From the NCBI RefSeq assembly GCF_002005445.1, contig NZ_CP014692.1, positions 1,426,001-1,490,000 of the forward strand: 64,000 nt of DNA, written 5' to 3'. Below, piece by piece: positions 26,880 through 36,667 of the stretch. How positions within the stretch are numbered: position 1 is the stretch's first letter; every line of letters begins with the position of its first letter. The position numbers and the translations under genes were made by a program. This DNA comes from Acetobacter aceti. GTDB lineage: Bacteria; Pseudomonadota; Alphaproteobacteria; Acetobacterales; Acetobacteraceae. The notes under the pieces are model-generated. The model worked only from the letters and a program-made list of their open reading frames with translations. It was not told the origin of the DNA and did not search any database.

Positions 26880-27806
26880 TCAGCGGTCGCTAAGACGCTC
26901 GATCTCTTTCTGAACAGCCTGCTGCACGATACCGGACAGGTGCTGATCCAGCCATTCCTTCAGGAATGCACGGACTTCGTCACGAACGATATCTTCAATG
27001 GTCAGGTTTCCACCGCGCGTAATAGACACTCGTCTCTCCTTATGTTCAAAAGATTGTTTGCGGCGCAGCATCTGTTGCAGCGCGCCAAAAGAATGTTCCG
27101 TAGCACCGACAGTCTGCTTGTCCAGAGCGATCTGTACTGGCAGCGGGGCATCAGAGTCTGAATAACCGGCAGCAGCTTCCGCCGGAGTTCTGTTCTCGCT
27201 CATTCTGGTCCTAGCCTGTTGTGACTCGGTAGTTTCCACCAGTTGCACTGGTCGAGACAAGGGGGGAATGACAGGTATTGGGGTTGGCAGGGGGACGGGA
27301 GCATGATTTTCGGTTTCTGCCGTTACCGATACATGCGTCTCTGCTGGCTGAACGGGAGCAGGCTCCGGTTCAGGCGCAGGAGATTCAGGTTGAGCCGCGT
27401 GCACTGGCTCTGCGGACACTACGGCTGGAGCAGGCTCAGGTGCTGATGCGGGCTCAGGTTTGTGTTCTGGCTCGGGACTGACTGCTTCGGGAGGAAGAGC
27501 CGGTGCGTGAACTTCGACAGGCGGTTCTGCATGACTCTCTGCGTCAGGCTCTTCTTCATGCGCAAACATGGAAGAGTCGAGCACGAGGACGCTGTCGTCA
27601 TCGTCATCGTCCTGCGTGGCGGGGACAGGAAGCGGTGCGACCTCTTCAGGTTTCGTTCTCGCCTGTCCCGTGATCTGGGGTGAGGTTTCAGCAGCCTGTT
27701 GAGACGCTGCATGCGCCTCCTTTCCTTCCTGCAAAATGCGGCGGATGGAACTCAGAACGGTGTTGATGGAACCGTTTTCAGGCTGCGTGTCGTTATTTTC
27801 TGTCAT
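26880..27806 (-). CDS. PopZ-like (DUF2497) pole-organising protein
   Basis: 308 residues. A short N-terminal helix with the conserved SINTVLSSIRRILQEG, a long Pro/Glu/Ala-rich acidic linker (about 60-180), and a C-terminal helical oligomerisation region (NLTIEDIVRDEVRAFLKEWLD followed by QQAVQKEIERL) reproduce the PopZ layout. PopZ forms a polymeric matrix at cell poles that anchors centromere and cell-cycle proteins; the acidic linker sets its material state. The neighbouring valS supports orthology. The linker is long compared with Caulobacter PopZ. Confidence 0.85.
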   Translation of the reverse strand: MTENNDTQPENGSINTVLSSIRRILQEGKEAHAASQQAAETSPQITGQARTKPEEVAPLPVPATQDDDDDDSVLVLDSSMFAHEEEPDAESHAEPPVEVHAPALPPEAVSPEPEHKPEPASAPEPAPAVVSAEPVHAAQPESPAPEPEPAPVQPAETHVSVTAETENHAPVPLPTPIPVIPPLSRPVQLVETTESQQARTRMSENRTPAEAAAGYSDSDAPLPVQIALDKQTVGATEHSFGALQQMLRRKQSFEHKERRVSITRGGNLTIEDIVRDEVRAFLKEWLDQHLSGIVQQAVQKEIERLSDR

Positions 27807-27829
27807 TCAAAAACCTTTCCACGCCGCGC

Positions 27830-29269
27830 TTATCGTCCGGGCTGATCCAACGCATAGTCGTTCAGACCCCACAAACGATCCTTAACCGCGTCATAATAGG
27901 CTTTCTCATTATAAAGCGGTACGTTCAGATGTAGATCAAGAGCCGTCAAGCGTCCGATTGCAGAGGCGACGTTGTAAGAGGACGTGACCATATTGCTCAA
28001 GCTTTGAACAAGGGCGACCTGAGCCTGAAGAAGCGTGCTCTGCTGCTGAAGCACTTCAAGAGTAGTGCTTGTGCCAACAATGGCCTGTCTTTCCACGCCA
28101 TCAAGGGCGACCATGCCAGCCCTGATGGCTGCGTGATTGCTCTCGATAGCGGCTTTGTAAGACACCAGACGCTGCCAGTTTGATGCCGCGGCCTGTGCGG
28201 CGGTTCGCCGCTGGACATCGACGGCGCGACTTGAAGCCTGCGCCTGCTGCTTGGCCTGTCGTACTTCTGAATATTCCGAGCCCCCCTGATAGAGAGGTAC
28301 GCTTACATCCAGTGTGGCGTATTTATCATCGTTGGTCTGACCACCAAGCTGCTGGTTGACCTGACGCATGTAGGCTGCCGAAGCCGAGACAGTCGGCATC
28401 AGAGCCGCCATAGCGACTGCTACAGCATCTTTCTGCGCCGATTCGGTGAACAGCGCCGTAATGACGTCGGGATTGTTTTTCACCGCCAGAGCCACGGCCT
28501 CGTTCTCCGATTTGACCGGGAGCACAAGTGGTTGGGGTGGAATAAGGTTGGGCGGAGGGGCCATGCCCACCACCTGCATATAGGTAGCCTGTGCGGTCTG
28601 AAGGGTTCCCTCCGACTGCTGGCGCGTGGCTTTCGCGCTCGCATAGGCAGATTCGGCCTGCGCCACATCGGTACGCGTGATCTCACCAACGCGGAAGCGC
28701 TCGTTTGTCGCTTTAAGCTGCTGTTCGAGAACGCGCTCGTTGTTGATGTTCAGCTGCAGGAGCTGTTCGTCCTCAATCACGCCGACGTAAGCGTTCACAA
28801 CACTGATGAAGACCTGTTGTTCCGTGGAGATCAGCTTGGCTCTTTCGGCCATGACCTTGTTGACGGCCTGGTGCGTCTGGGCGGTTGTCTTGCCACCGGT
28901 ATAGATGGGCTGGGTCGCAATCACATTCGCCGCAAAACCGAACGTGCTGTATTTGCGCTGATAGCTCGAAATGCCTTGCGACGGATCACCGGTGTAGTTG
29001 TTGCTGCCCTTGTAGTAGCTGGGGTTGAACTGCCCCTTGATGGTGGGATGCCATCCTGCCAGCGCGGTAGGAACGTTTTCGTCCGTCGCTCTCAGTGTTG
29101 CGCGTTCCTGCTGAAGTGTCGGATTGGTCAGATAGGCGACAGAAAGAGCTTCCTCAAGCGTGTGAGGAATGAAACTGGGCTCGCCGCTGCCGTCGTATTT
29201 CTGGGCCATGGCTGTCGAACTGCACAGCAGAGCTGCCAGTCCAAAGCCTAGGCGGCAGGAATGCTTCAT
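27830..29269 (-). CDS. tolC: TolC-family outer-membrane efflux protein
   Basis: 479 residues with signal peptide (cleavage near TAMAQ). Two repeated halves of outer-membrane-factor type: LEEALSVAYLTNPTLQQERA at the start, GEITRTDVAQAESAYASAKA in the first half, and VGTSTTLEVLQQQSTLLQAQ in the second. It is the trimeric exit duct for RND and type I pumps. It lies between pcm and the popZ-like gene, a common alphaproteobacterial arrangement; its start follows an AGAGAG Shine-Dalgarno. Confidence 0.94.
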   Translation of the reverse strand: MKHSCRLGFGLAALLCSSTAMAQKYDGSGEPSFIPHTLEEALSVAYLTNPTLQQERATLRATDENVPTALAGWHPTIKGQFNPSYYKGSNNYTGDPSQGISSYQRKYSTFGFAANVIATQPIYTGGKTTAQTHQAVNKVMAERAKLISTEQQVFISVVNAYVGVIEDEQLLQLNINNERVLEQQLKATNERFRVGEITRTDVAQAESAYASAKATRQQSEGTLQTAQATYMQVVGMAPPPNLIPPQPLVLPVKSENEAVALAVKNNPDVITALFTESAQKDAVAVAMAALMPTVSASAAYMRQVNQQLGGQTNDDKYATLDVSVPLYQGGSEYSEVRQAKQQAQASSRAVDVQRRTAAQAAASNWQRLVSYKAAIESNHAAIRAGMVALDGVERQAIVGTSTTLEVLQQQSTLLQAQVALVQSLSNMVTSSYNVASAIGRLTALDLHLNVPLYNEKAYYDAVKDRLWGLNDYALDQPGR

Positions 29270-29392
29270 TTAACTTCTCTCTTTGCTACCTGCTCCGCAT
29301 ACTCGACCGGAGTTGAGAGCTTATGCCACGCTGGTGTCGGACTTTCCACTATTCTACTTAACAGCAGATTGCCACGCCGGAATTTTATATCT

Positions 29393-29428
29393 GCGGCGTT
29401 TGCTTTTTTCTCAGAAGGCAAACGCCGC
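29393..29428 (-). terminator. Perfect 11-bp hairpin at the end of pcm
   Basis: GCGGCGTTTGC/GCAAACGCCGC spans the pcm stop codon. No T-tract follows on the minus strand, so it may be an attenuator or RNA-stability element before tolC. Confidence 0.5.
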
Positions 29429-30148
29429 CGGCCGCTCAAAAGCGGGCAGGACTGGGGCTTCGGCATCGAAAAAGCGATGGATGGACCATCCTTCAGACCT
29501 GTCGGCTTCTGCCAGAAAAGCAGTGGACGTGCCGTCGTTCGGACGAAGGATTCCTGCCACACGACCATTTTCGCTCAGTTGAGAGGAGCAGAAACGCGGG
29601 ATTTCGGAAATGGCGCCGTCAAAAATGATCAGATCGAAAGGGGCGTTTTCCGGGGCGCCGGAAAGAGGGGACGCATGCGTCCATGATATTACGGCAGACA
29701 CGTGATCCGTAAAGGAGATGCCGATGGCCCGAAGGGTATCATCTTCCTCCAGCGCTACCACCTCTGCTCCCAGCATGGCGATGAGAGCAGCCAGATAGCC
29801 TGTGCCCGCCCCGACAACGAGAACGCGTTGTCCTGTCCGGATGTCGGCCATCTGCAGGAGTCGTGCAGTGACCATGGGTTGCAGCAGATAACGACCATTT
29901 CCGAGCGGAAGAGTGAGGTCCGAATAGGCGAACTGCCGTTCATTGCCGGGCACTGCGTATTCGCGCGGCAATGTCCGCATTGCAGCGATGATGCGGGGAT
30001 CATTGACCTCCACAGGACGAACCTGATCATCAACCATCCGTTGCCGGGCGTCATCGAAAGCCGAAGAAATTTGGTCAGCGGTGGGAGTGATCTCTGGGGA
30101 ATACGGGGCCATCACTGAGGTCCGTATCCGGTCTGCGGCGTGGGTCAT
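29411..30148 (-). CDS. pcm: Protein-L-isoaspartate O-methyltransferase
   Basis: About 245 residues from the ATG at 30148 (MTHAADRIRTSV); a later ATG (MAPYSPEITP) and an earlier TTG are also possible. It repairs isoaspartyl damage in proteins using SAM. Visible: RMVDDQVRPVEVNDPRIIAA, the conserved LPLGNGRYLLQPMVTARLLQ, SAM motif VLVVGAGTGYLAAL, and FDLIIFDGAISEIP. This form is common just ahead of tolC in alphaproteobacteria. Confidence 0.92.
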   Translation of the reverse strand: MTHAADRIRTSVMAPYSPEITPTADQISSAFDDARQRMVDDQVRPVEVNDPRIIAAMRTLPREYAVPGNERQFAYSDLTLPLGNGRYLLQPMVTARLLQMADIRTGQRVLVVGAGTGYLAALIAMLGAEVVALEEDDTLRAIGISFTDHVSAVISWTHASPLSGAPENAPFDLIIFDGAISEIPRFCSSQLSENGRVAGILRPNDGTSTAFLAEADRSEGWSIHRFFDAEAPVLPAFERPAAFAF

Positions 30149-30322
30149 GATGGTCACGTTCCGTTTCAGTCTGTGTGAGATCCTTGGCAACGCAGCCGTT
30201 CCAGGATTGTCATTGCGATAATGAGAAAACCCAGCAGACCGGCTTCGTCAACTCCTTGTATCGCAAACAGTGCTGACAATGGGTTGAGCAGAGGCGGCCG
30301 ACACGGGAATCACAGACAGGGC

Positions 30323-30351
30323 TTGACCCGCAGGAGGACGTGCGGGATATA
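30323..30351 (+). promoter_or_regulatory. Promoter of tRNA-Cys
   Basis: TTGACC (30323-30328), 17-base spacer, GATATA (30346-30351), then a GC-rich discriminator and the tRNA 16 bases further on. Confidence 0.6.
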
Positions 30352-30367
30352 GCGCAGGCACCGATGA

Positions 30368-30441
30368 GGTCCGGTGGCAGAATGGTGATGTAGCGGACTG
30401 CAAATCCGCGAATGTGGGTTCGATTCCCGCCCGGACCTCCA
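30368..30441 (+). tRNA. tRNA-Cys (GCA)
   Basis: Cloverleaf read by eye: acceptor GGTCCGG/CCGGACC, discriminator T, encoded CCA end; anticodon arm GCGGACTGCAAATCCGC with anticodon GCA; T arm GTGGGTTCGATTCCCGC. 74 bases. Layout matches bacterial tRNA-Cys, including the U discriminator. Confidence 0.97.
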
Positions 30442-30773
30442 GTATTTCCTGAAAATCGCAGATAACCGGGAAAGCCGGTCTGATTTTACGGTTACGGCTG
30501 TTTCCGTTTTACAGGTCTCAAAACCGCACGCCCGCCTGAACAGTCTTTTCTCACTGAATGGACATGACAGAGTCCCGCTGCCTCTTGTGAGGGTCTGACG
30601 GGCAATTGTGTCCGGCGCCATTCACCTGCTTACTGGCGATGGTGAGAGACCGTACGCGCAGAGACCCGACAAGGTCAGGCCTCCAGGCTCTCTCTGTCTT
30701 TTTCATGAACCGCGATCAGGCGCTGGAAGCAGTTCCTTGTTTCCGACTGCCTGATGGAATCCACGATTCCGCC
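30442..30773. other. Intergenic region after tRNA-Cys
   Basis: About 330 bases without a credible gene. A weak hairpin (ACCGG/CCGGT, about 30466-30481) could end the tRNA transcript. ORFs here are antisense to the tRNA or lack ribosome binding sites. Confidence 0.5.
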
Positions 30774-31748
30774 TTATTCCCTCGCCATCTGACAGGCGAG
30801 GGCTGATGCTGCCCCGAAGAGGCCCGGCTCAGGGTAATGGATCATTCTGACAGGAATTTTCCGCATCAAGGATTCGAATCGTCCTTTTGCAATGAAGCGG
30901 GGAAAGAAGTCCGAATGAGGCAGGATTTCCATCAGGCGTTTACCCAGTCCTCCGGCGATGACCACACCCGTTGCGCCGTGAGCAAGAGCCATGTCGCCTG
31001 CAAATGATCCCAGTAGCTGACAGAACCGGGTCATTCCTTGCGTGGCGATCTGGTCATGGCCCTCCAGAGCCATCGTCCAGAGCTGCCTGTCGTTCAGCTT
31101 GCGACTCATTTCTCCCCTGTCCTCGGCGATGAGGTCGCATATGGGAATGATCGCCGGTCCTGAAATGAGTCTCTCCGCCGAAACGCGCCCGTGGAGCGCG
31201 CGAAGACGATTGAGCAGCCGGTCTTCAAAATCGTCTGAGGGGCTGAAGCCGATGTGACCACCTTCCGCGCCCCGGACGAGGGTTTCCCCTCGGTTACGGA
31301 TGATGCTGGCCGTCCCCAGACCTGTTCCCGGACCAATCGTCAGAATGGTGCCTTCTGAGGGTAGCGGTCGATCCGGTCCGCACAGATAAGGCTGACTGTC
31401 GTGATCAAGATGCGCGACGGCATGGGCGACGGCTTCAAAATCATTGAGCAGCAGAGGGTTGTCGACAGACAGTTGTCTCGGAAGATCAGCTCTAACGATG
31501 ATCCAGGGGTTGTTCGCCATTGTCAGGACTTCGCCCTGAACGGGAGCGGCAACCGCCAGAGCGGCCCGGCGTGGGAGAGTGCGCCCGCTGACCTGACGAA
31601 AATGAGCCCATGCGCTTTCCAGCGTATCGTGGTCCACCACATCCAGAATCAGGGGCTCATCAAGTGATCTGACTCGCCCCTGATCCACCGTTGCGATGCT
31701 GAAACGCGCATGGGTTCCACCGATATCGGCGACGACGATCTCTTCCAT
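30774..31748 (-). CDS. glk: Glucokinase
   Basis: 324 residues of the bacterial Glk family. VADIGGTHARFSIA (6-19) is the phosphate-binding loop; LNDFEAVAHAVAHL holds the sugar-binding Asn-Asp; LTIGPGTGLGTASI and GAEGGHIGFSPSDDFE follow, the latter with the catalytic-site Glu/His signature. Cytoplasmic ATP-dependent phosphorylation of glucose, feeding the pentose phosphate pathway. The SDR gene lies upstream on the same strand, about 84 bases away. Confidence 0.94.
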   Translation of the reverse strand: MEEIVVADIGGTHARFSIATVDQGRVRSLDEPLILDVVDHDTLESAWAHFRQVSGRTLPRRAALAVAAPVQGEVLTMANNPWIIVRADLPRQLSVDNPLLLNDFEAVAHAVAHLDHDSQPYLCGPDRPLPSEGTILTIGPGTGLGTASIIRNRGETLVRGAEGGHIGFSPSDDFEDRLLNRLRALHGRVSAERLISGPAIIPICDLIAEDRGEMSRKLNDRQLWTMALEGHDQIATQGMTRFCQLLGSFAGDMALAHGATGVVIAGGLGKRLMEILPHSDFFPRFIAKGRFESLMRKIPVRMIHYPEPGLFGAASALACQMARE

Positions 31749-31832
31749 GATCAGCAGGCTTCCTTTTTGTTCACCAAAGATAAAAAGTGCTGTGTTTCAG
31801 CGGTAAGTGGCATTGCTTCGGAAACAGAGGAT

Positions 31833-32765
31833 TCAGGCTGTCTGTTTCGAGGCAGGTTTGGTGGAATCGCCCTGGCGGGGTCGTTGGTCTGCATTGATGC
31901 GTGTCATGATGACTCTCCGGATGATCCCCGGCGTGAGACGGTCGATCAGGCGCAACAACCGGAATGGCCAGGGAAAGATTGTCTCCCCCTTATTGTGGGC
32001 AAGAGCGGCGATGATGTGGCGAGATGCGGCTTCCGGCGTCACGAGAAAAGGGCGGGGCCCGATAATGCGGCGACTCATGTCCGTATCCACAAAGCCCGGC
32101 GCAATAAGAACCACTTTCACACCCAGAGGAGCAAGCGCCATGCGCGCCGAACTTGCGAATCGGGCCAGACCGGCCTTCGATCCACCATAACCGGCGGCAA
32201 AAGGCAGGTCATGATAGGCCGCCACGGAGCCGATAAGCGCGATCCTGCCGCCGCCGCGTGCCTGCATCCTGTCTGCGGCCGCCATGGTGAGGGCGGAGGG
32301 AACCGCATAGTTGACGAGGCCGAGTTCAAGCACGGTTTCGGCGCGTTCCGTTTTTTCCGAAGCCGTTTTCATATCGGAGAGGCCGGCGCAGAGAATTACT
32401 GTGTCAAAATGTAACTTATCGTCGTCGGCACGAAACGCCGCGAGCGCCATGGGACCATCTGCGAGGTCGATTTCCCTGGTCAGGACAGACGCGCCCCGTT
32501 CCCGGCAAATTTGCGCGACATCCCGCAGGCGACCGGCATTGCGGCCCCACAGGGCAAGGCTGCTTCCTGGTCTGGCGTGATCGCAGGCAAGCGCTTTTCC
32601 GATGCCGCCCGAAGCGCCTGTTATGAGAATGCTAATCGGTTTCGTCAGGGCATGGCTTGTCGCGGCAGGCTTTCTGATGGATGAAAAGCGGGAAAACCGA
32701 AACAATCTGTTGTGACGTTTGTGTTGTTTCACGTTGGCAGCGGTTTCTTTCAACGGTATGTCCAA
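31833..32765 (-). CDS. SDR-family oxidoreductase
   Basis: Up to 310 residues. Cofactor motif ITGASGGIGKALA, then NAG-like CAGLSDM, Ser in IGSVAAYHD, and active-site YGGSKAGLARFA (YxxxK); the C-terminal stretch has a hydrophobic, basic end typical of membrane-associated classical SDRs. The 5' end is uncertain: the frame opens with a TTG at 32765 but the Rossmann fold begins only near residue 45, and no ATG lies between. Substrate unknown. Confidence 0.85.
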   Translation of the reverse strand: MDIPLKETAANVKQHKRHNRLFRFSRFSSIRKPAATSHALTKPISILITGASGGIGKALACDHARPGSSLALWGRNAGRLRDVAQICRERGASVLTREIDLADGPMALAAFRADDDKLHFDTVILCAGLSDMKTASEKTERAETVLELGLVNYAVPSALTMAAADRMQARGGGRIALIGSVAAYHDLPFAAGYGGSKAGLARFASSARMALAPLGVKVVLIAPGFVDTDMSRRIIGPRPFLVTPEAASRHIIAALAHNKGETIFPWPFRLLRLIDRLTPGIIRRVIMTRINADQRPRQGDSTKPASKQTA

Positions 32766-32838
32766 TGCCCTTCACGCACCGAGAGAGAAGGTGCTGGTTA
32801 TGGTATCGCGCGGGACCGCGTGTTTGCAGGGAGAGTTC

Positions 32839-34005
32839 ATGACCCAGACGGCGCGCCTTGTCATTACCCCGGTCAGGGGTTTCCGTCAGTTGTCGACTTT
32901 CATCCGCCTTCCGCGCCGACTGTATGCTGGCAGTGCCGGGTATGTGCCGCCACTGGACATGGAACAACGCAATCTGCTCGATCCGGCGAAATCGGCTTTC
33001 TACCACCATGGAGAAGCGCAGTATTTTCTGGCCTGGCGCAATGGTCGGGCCGTCGGACGGATTTCTGCGCAGATAGATAATCTGGTGCGCGACGCCGCTC
33101 CGGAAACGGAGCTGACACCGCAAACAGGATTTTTTGGCGCTCTGGATGCAGAGTCCCCGGAAGTGGTTGCGCCTCTTCTGGAGGCCGCTGCCGAATGGTT
33201 GCGCGCAAAAGGCATGAACTCGATGCTCGGGCCGTGGACGCTGAACAGCAATGGTGAATATGGCACGATGATCGAGGGACAGCAGGCTGCCCCCATGGTC
33301 ATGATCCCCTGGCATCCACCGTTTCTCAGCGAGGCCATTGAGGCTGCGGGTCTCACGAAAGAGATGGATGTCCTGTCCTATCAGATGGAGATGGGCCCCC
33401 ACGCCGAGAATGCGCATATTGTTCCGAAAGGGCTTTCTCTCGGGGAAGGGCGTCTTGGCGCGCTGTCCGTCCGTCCGATGGATGCGAAGAATATCGAGCG
33501 TGACGGCGAGATTCTCCGGACGCTGTACAACGATACCTGGCGAGAGACCTGGGGTTTCGTTCCGTACACGGAAGACGACATGAGCGGCATGATCCATGAG
33601 ATCAAGCCCATCCTTAAATCGGAGCATTTCGTCCTCGTTGAACAGGACGGTGAACCCGCGGGTGTCGCGCTGGTGGTGCCGAATGTTTTCGATGTGTCTG
33701 GTGATCTGGGAGGCGCGCCGTCCCCTCTGGGATGGGCGAAGCTCGGCCTGCGTCTGTTGCGGCATGATTTCCATTCCGCCCGTGTCATCCTGCTTGGCGT
33801 CGGTAAATCGCTTTCGGGGACGGCGCTGGGAGCGCTTCTGCCTGCATTGCTGATCAGCGAACTGATGAAGCGGGGCCACAGTCTGCCCTACCGGAAGATC
33901 GAACTTGGATGGGTGCTGGAGACCAACACGCCCATGCGCCGCCTGATCGAACGGATTGTTCCGGAGCCGACCAAGAAGCACAGGGTGTTCCGTCGTTCTC
34001 TCTGA
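32839..34005 (+). CDS. GNAT-fold acyltransferase-like protein (YghO-like)
   Basis: 388 residues from the ATG at 32839, preferred because AGGGAGA precedes it; the frame is open from 32719. The N-terminal RLPRRLYAGSAGYVPPLDME, the central GPWTLNSNGEYGTMIEGQQ and a C-terminal RKIELGWVLETNTPMRRLIE are conserved in a family annotated as YghO-like N-acyltransferases. No acyl acceptor is known. It is divergent from the SDR gene; the two starts overlap if the longest SDR frame is used. Confidence 0.8.
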   Translation: MTQTARLVITPVRGFRQLSTFIRLPRRLYAGSAGYVPPLDMEQRNLLDPAKSAFYHHGEAQYFLAWRNGRAVGRISAQIDNLVRDAAPETELTPQTGFFGALDAESPEVVAPLLEAAAEWLRAKGMNSMLGPWTLNSNGEYGTMIEGQQAAPMVMIPWHPPFLSEAIEAAGLTKEMDVLSYQMEMGPHAENAHIVPKGLSLGEGRLGALSVRPMDAKNIERDGEILRTLYNDTWRETWGFVPYTEDDMSGMIHEIKPILKSEHFVLVEQDGEPAGVALVVPNVFDVSGDLGGAPSPLGWAKLGLRLLRHDFHSARVILLGVGKSLSGTALGALLPALLISELMKRGHSLPYRKIELGWVLETNTPMRRLIERIVPEPTKKHRVFRRSL

Positions 34006-34187
34006 GAGGCGGCGTTTCTACCTATTACATCATGTCACGCTTCTAAAATGCACGCTCAGGCAGTGCTGCATGTCATGATCGGCTATATCGTGTCCGTTCA
34101 AATAATAATGATGCGCCGTCTGTGAATATCACGTCGGACGGTGACGCATGCTCAGCCACGTTTTGTTATTTGTAATCCTGTCCAGCA

Positions 34188-34221
34188 CAGTTGATGAGAA
34201 GTAGTTGTTTTCCGTCAACTG
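34188..34221. promoter_or_regulatory. Dyad before the FUSC efflux operon
   Basis: CAGTTGA (34188-34194) and TCAACTG (34215-34221), spaced by 20 bases, end just before the FUSC gene. A candidate regulator site, possibly LysR-like as in aae systems; no regulator adjoins. The rest of the 34006-34225 gap shows nothing else. Confidence 0.3.
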
Positions 34222-34225
34222 AGTA

Positions 34226-36343
34226 GTGAGGCTGGAGATTAGGGTGGGCGTGCGTGGTCATACATCTGCCCCGCACTGGTGGTCATTACGACGACTGGTG
34301 TGGATGCCTTCACCCGGCAAAGATTACTTTCCTGCCGGCTGGTTCATGTTCTGTGTACGAACATGGCTTGCCGTCTGGCTCGCTCTGGCCGTGTCCTTCT
34401 GGCTGCAGATCTCCTCGCCGGGATCGTCTGCCGTGACCGTCATGATTCTGGCCCAGCCCCTTCGCGGCCAGATGCTGTCCAAAGCCCTTTACCGGCTCGC
34501 CGGTACTTTTGTTGGCGCATTTGTCGCCTTGGCGCTGACATCCTGTTTCAGTCAGGATCGCGCCCTTCTTCTCGGCGGGGTCGCCCTATGGCTCACCCTT
34601 TGCTGCATCATGGGGACGCTTGAGCGGGATTTCCGTGCTTATGCCGCCATGCTGGCAGGTTACACGGTGGCGCTGATCGCCATTGGCTGTATCGACACAC
34701 CGGAAACCGCTTACGATGTCACCGTCAATCGTGTGTCGGCCATCGTTATCGGGATTGCCGCGACCGCCGCCGTCAATGACGTCTTCGGTTCGCCGACCGC
34801 CTGGAGCAAGCTCACACACGCGCTGGATTCACTGGCTTCCATGGTGGCGCGGATCGCCCGGGATTCTGTCGCGGGCCGATCGGTGCCGGATGCGGCGGCA
34901 TCCGCAGGTATCGCTGGCCAGATCATGGCGCTGACGTCTCAGGTCTCCTTCGCCCGCACGGAGATTTCAGACGGACGGCTCCGTATGGTCGGCGCGCGCT
35001 CCGCCATGGTGGCCCTGCTGGAAATGCTGAACTGCAGCCGGGCGATTGCCATGGTGCTTGAACGCGGTCTGGTGTCTGACGATGTGCTCAAGCGTGTCCG
35101 CTCCGCCTTCGGCACCGGCGATGCGGCGTCATCGCCCCGCATCGCCGTCGAGGATCTGGAGCAACTGGCGCGGGAAACCCATCTGGACGCGGCGGGTAAT
35201 GAGACCCGGCTGACTCTGGACGAAGCCTGGTTCATCGAGCGCGTCATGTCCCTGCTGTCCTACTGGCGCTGGGCCGAGGATGGTGTGGATTGTGTTCACA
35301 AGGGCGGACATGCCCGGACGCAGGCGCCCGAACTGAAGATTGTGACCCATCAGGACGTCATTCTCGCGCTTCTGAACGGTCTGCGCGTGCTGATCGGTTT
35401 TTCGCTCGCGGCGGGTCTCTGCATTCTGACCGGTCTGCCGCAGAGCTATTCCGCATTGTCCCAGACCGCAATCGTTCTGACACTGGCGGCAACGACCTAT
35501 GACGTCCGGGCCTTCGGGATGGGCGCATTGATCGGCATGCCATTGGCGATCGTCGTCGCAGCCATTCTGAACTTCGGTATTCTGCCACATGGGGCGGAGA
35601 TGACGTTCTTTGCGATCATGGTGATCCCCGTCATCTTCGGAAGCTGCCTGCTGTTGCTCAATCCGAAGACGTCCGCGATCGGCTTCAATGCAGGCGTGTT
35701 CTTTTTCGTCATTCTCGGCGTCGCCAATGAGCAGAGTTATAACCTCGCGCAGTTCATCAACCGTGACGAGCAGTATCTCTTCGCAGGCGTGCTGATCTTC
35801 ATCACTCTCACGCTGCTCCTGCCACCCAAGGCGAAAACCCGTCGTTTCCGGGTGGCGATGGCTATCGGGCACGATCTCCATCGGCAATTCGAAGGTCATG
35901 GCGAGCAGGAGGGATCGGCTCTTATCAGCCGTCACTATGACCGGCTGACCAAGCTCAGGATGTGGAACAGCTACCTCCGGCCTTCAAAGGCGCGGGATCG
36001 TGTCTTTGCCCGTTTCGCCAGTCTTGATGATCTTGGTGGAGCGCTGGCCCGTGCGCGCCGGCATCTTCAGCGTGCGGCAACGATCCCGATTGTGAGAGCC
36101 GAAGCTGAAGCGGCCCTGCGGTCTTCGATCATCTATAATGTAGATGCCGCCATAACCCGTATGACCATTCATGCGGAGCGTCTTCTGCTGCTGTCAGAAA
36201 ATCTGCCGCATGGTGAAATGGCGACGGTTCTGGGTGCTGTGTCAGGCATGGCGGGCGCGATCCGTATTCTGGAACAGAACCGTTCCGCCATCAGGCTTTA
36301 TGATCTCAACCCTGTCCCTGCGATGCGCTGGAGAGCCCAATGA
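34226..36343 (+). CDS. FUSC-family efflux pump (AaeB-like)
   Basis: 705 residues; a GTG at 34244 has the better Shine-Dalgarno (GGAG six bases upstream) and may be the true start. Two membrane clusters (about 40-190 and 385-530), each followed by a cytoplasmic helical domain, are the FUSC layout. The block VMILAQPLRGQMLSKALYRL is the conserved FUSC entry motif. With the following DUF1656 and HlyD-type genes it forms an AaeXAB-like exporter of aromatic or other organic acids. The substrate is inferred; acid export would suit an acetic acid bacterium. Confidence 0.92.
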   Translation: MRLEIRVGVRGHTSAPHWWSLRRLVWMPSPGKDYFPAGWFMFCVRTWLAVWLALAVSFWLQISSPGSSAVTVMILAQPLRGQMLSKALYRLAGTFVGAFVALALTSCFSQDRALLLGGVALWLTLCCIMGTLERDFRAYAAMLAGYTVALIAIGCIDTPETAYDVTVNRVSAIVIGIAATAAVNDVFGSPTAWSKLTHALDSLASMVARIARDSVAGRSVPDAAASAGIAGQIMALTSQVSFARTEISDGRLRMVGARSAMVALLEMLNCSRAIAMVLERGLVSDDVLKRVRSAFGTGDAASSPRIAVEDLEQLARETHLDAAGNETRLTLDEAWFIERVMSLLSYWRWAEDGVDCVHKGGHARTQAPELKIVTHQDVILALLNGLRVLIGFSLAAGLCILTGLPQSYSALSQTAIVLTLAATTYDVRAFGMGALIGMPLAIVVAAILNFGILPHGAEMTFFAIMVIPVIFGSCLLLLNPKTSAIGFNAGVFFFVILGVANEQSYNLAQFINRDEQYLFAGVLIFITLTLLLPPKAKTRRFRVAMAIGHDLHRQFEGHGEQEGSALISRHYDRLTKLRMWNSYLRPSKARDRVFARFASLDDLGGALARARRHLQRAATIPIVRAEAEAALRSSIIYNVDAAITRMTIHAERLLLLSENLPHGEMATVLGAVSGMAGAIRILEQNRSAIRLYDLNPVPAMRWRAQ

Positions 36344-36546
36344 ACGCGCCTCTTCAGTCCGTCATCAATATAGGCGGACTGCTGGTTTCCTCGTTTCTCG
36401 TGCATGTCGGCCTCGGCCTTCTGACCATGGTGATCCTCAAGCCGATCCTGACCAGGACACGTCTGGACCGGTTCATGTGGAATGTGCCGCTCGCCGAGTT
36501 CGGCATGCTCATTATCTTTACCGGGATCTACACGATCCTGCTCTGA
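36340..36546 (+). CDS. DUF1656 small membrane protein (AaeX-like)
   Basis: 68 residues with two membrane helices (about 10-33 and 48-66). MWNVPLAEFGMLIIF is the family block. ATG overlaps the FUSC stop (ATGA). Found with FUSC/HlyD efflux genes as AaeX in E. coli; its function is unknown. Confidence 0.9.
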   Translation: MNAPLQSVINIGGLLVSSFLVHVGLGLLTMVILKPILTRTRLDRFMWNVPLAEFGMLIIFTGIYTILL

Positions 36547-36667
36547 ACGGAATGCTGATCTGGCCATCCGCCGGACGGAAAACGGAAAAAGGAGCGTTGA
36601 GAGGCAATGGAACGACTGCAAAGCATGCTGACGTCCGGTTGGAACGTCATGGACAGAGGACCGGATC

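Noticed and set aside
30310-30621. Minus-strand ORF of 103 codons
   Set aside because: It lies antisense across tRNA-Cys; the GRESNPHSRICSPLHHHS-type peptide is a familiar translation artefact of that tRNA.
32632-33981. 449-codon minus-strand ORF opposite the GNAT-like gene
   Set aside because: Antisense shadow; the plus-strand gene has a Shine-Dalgarno and conserved blocks.
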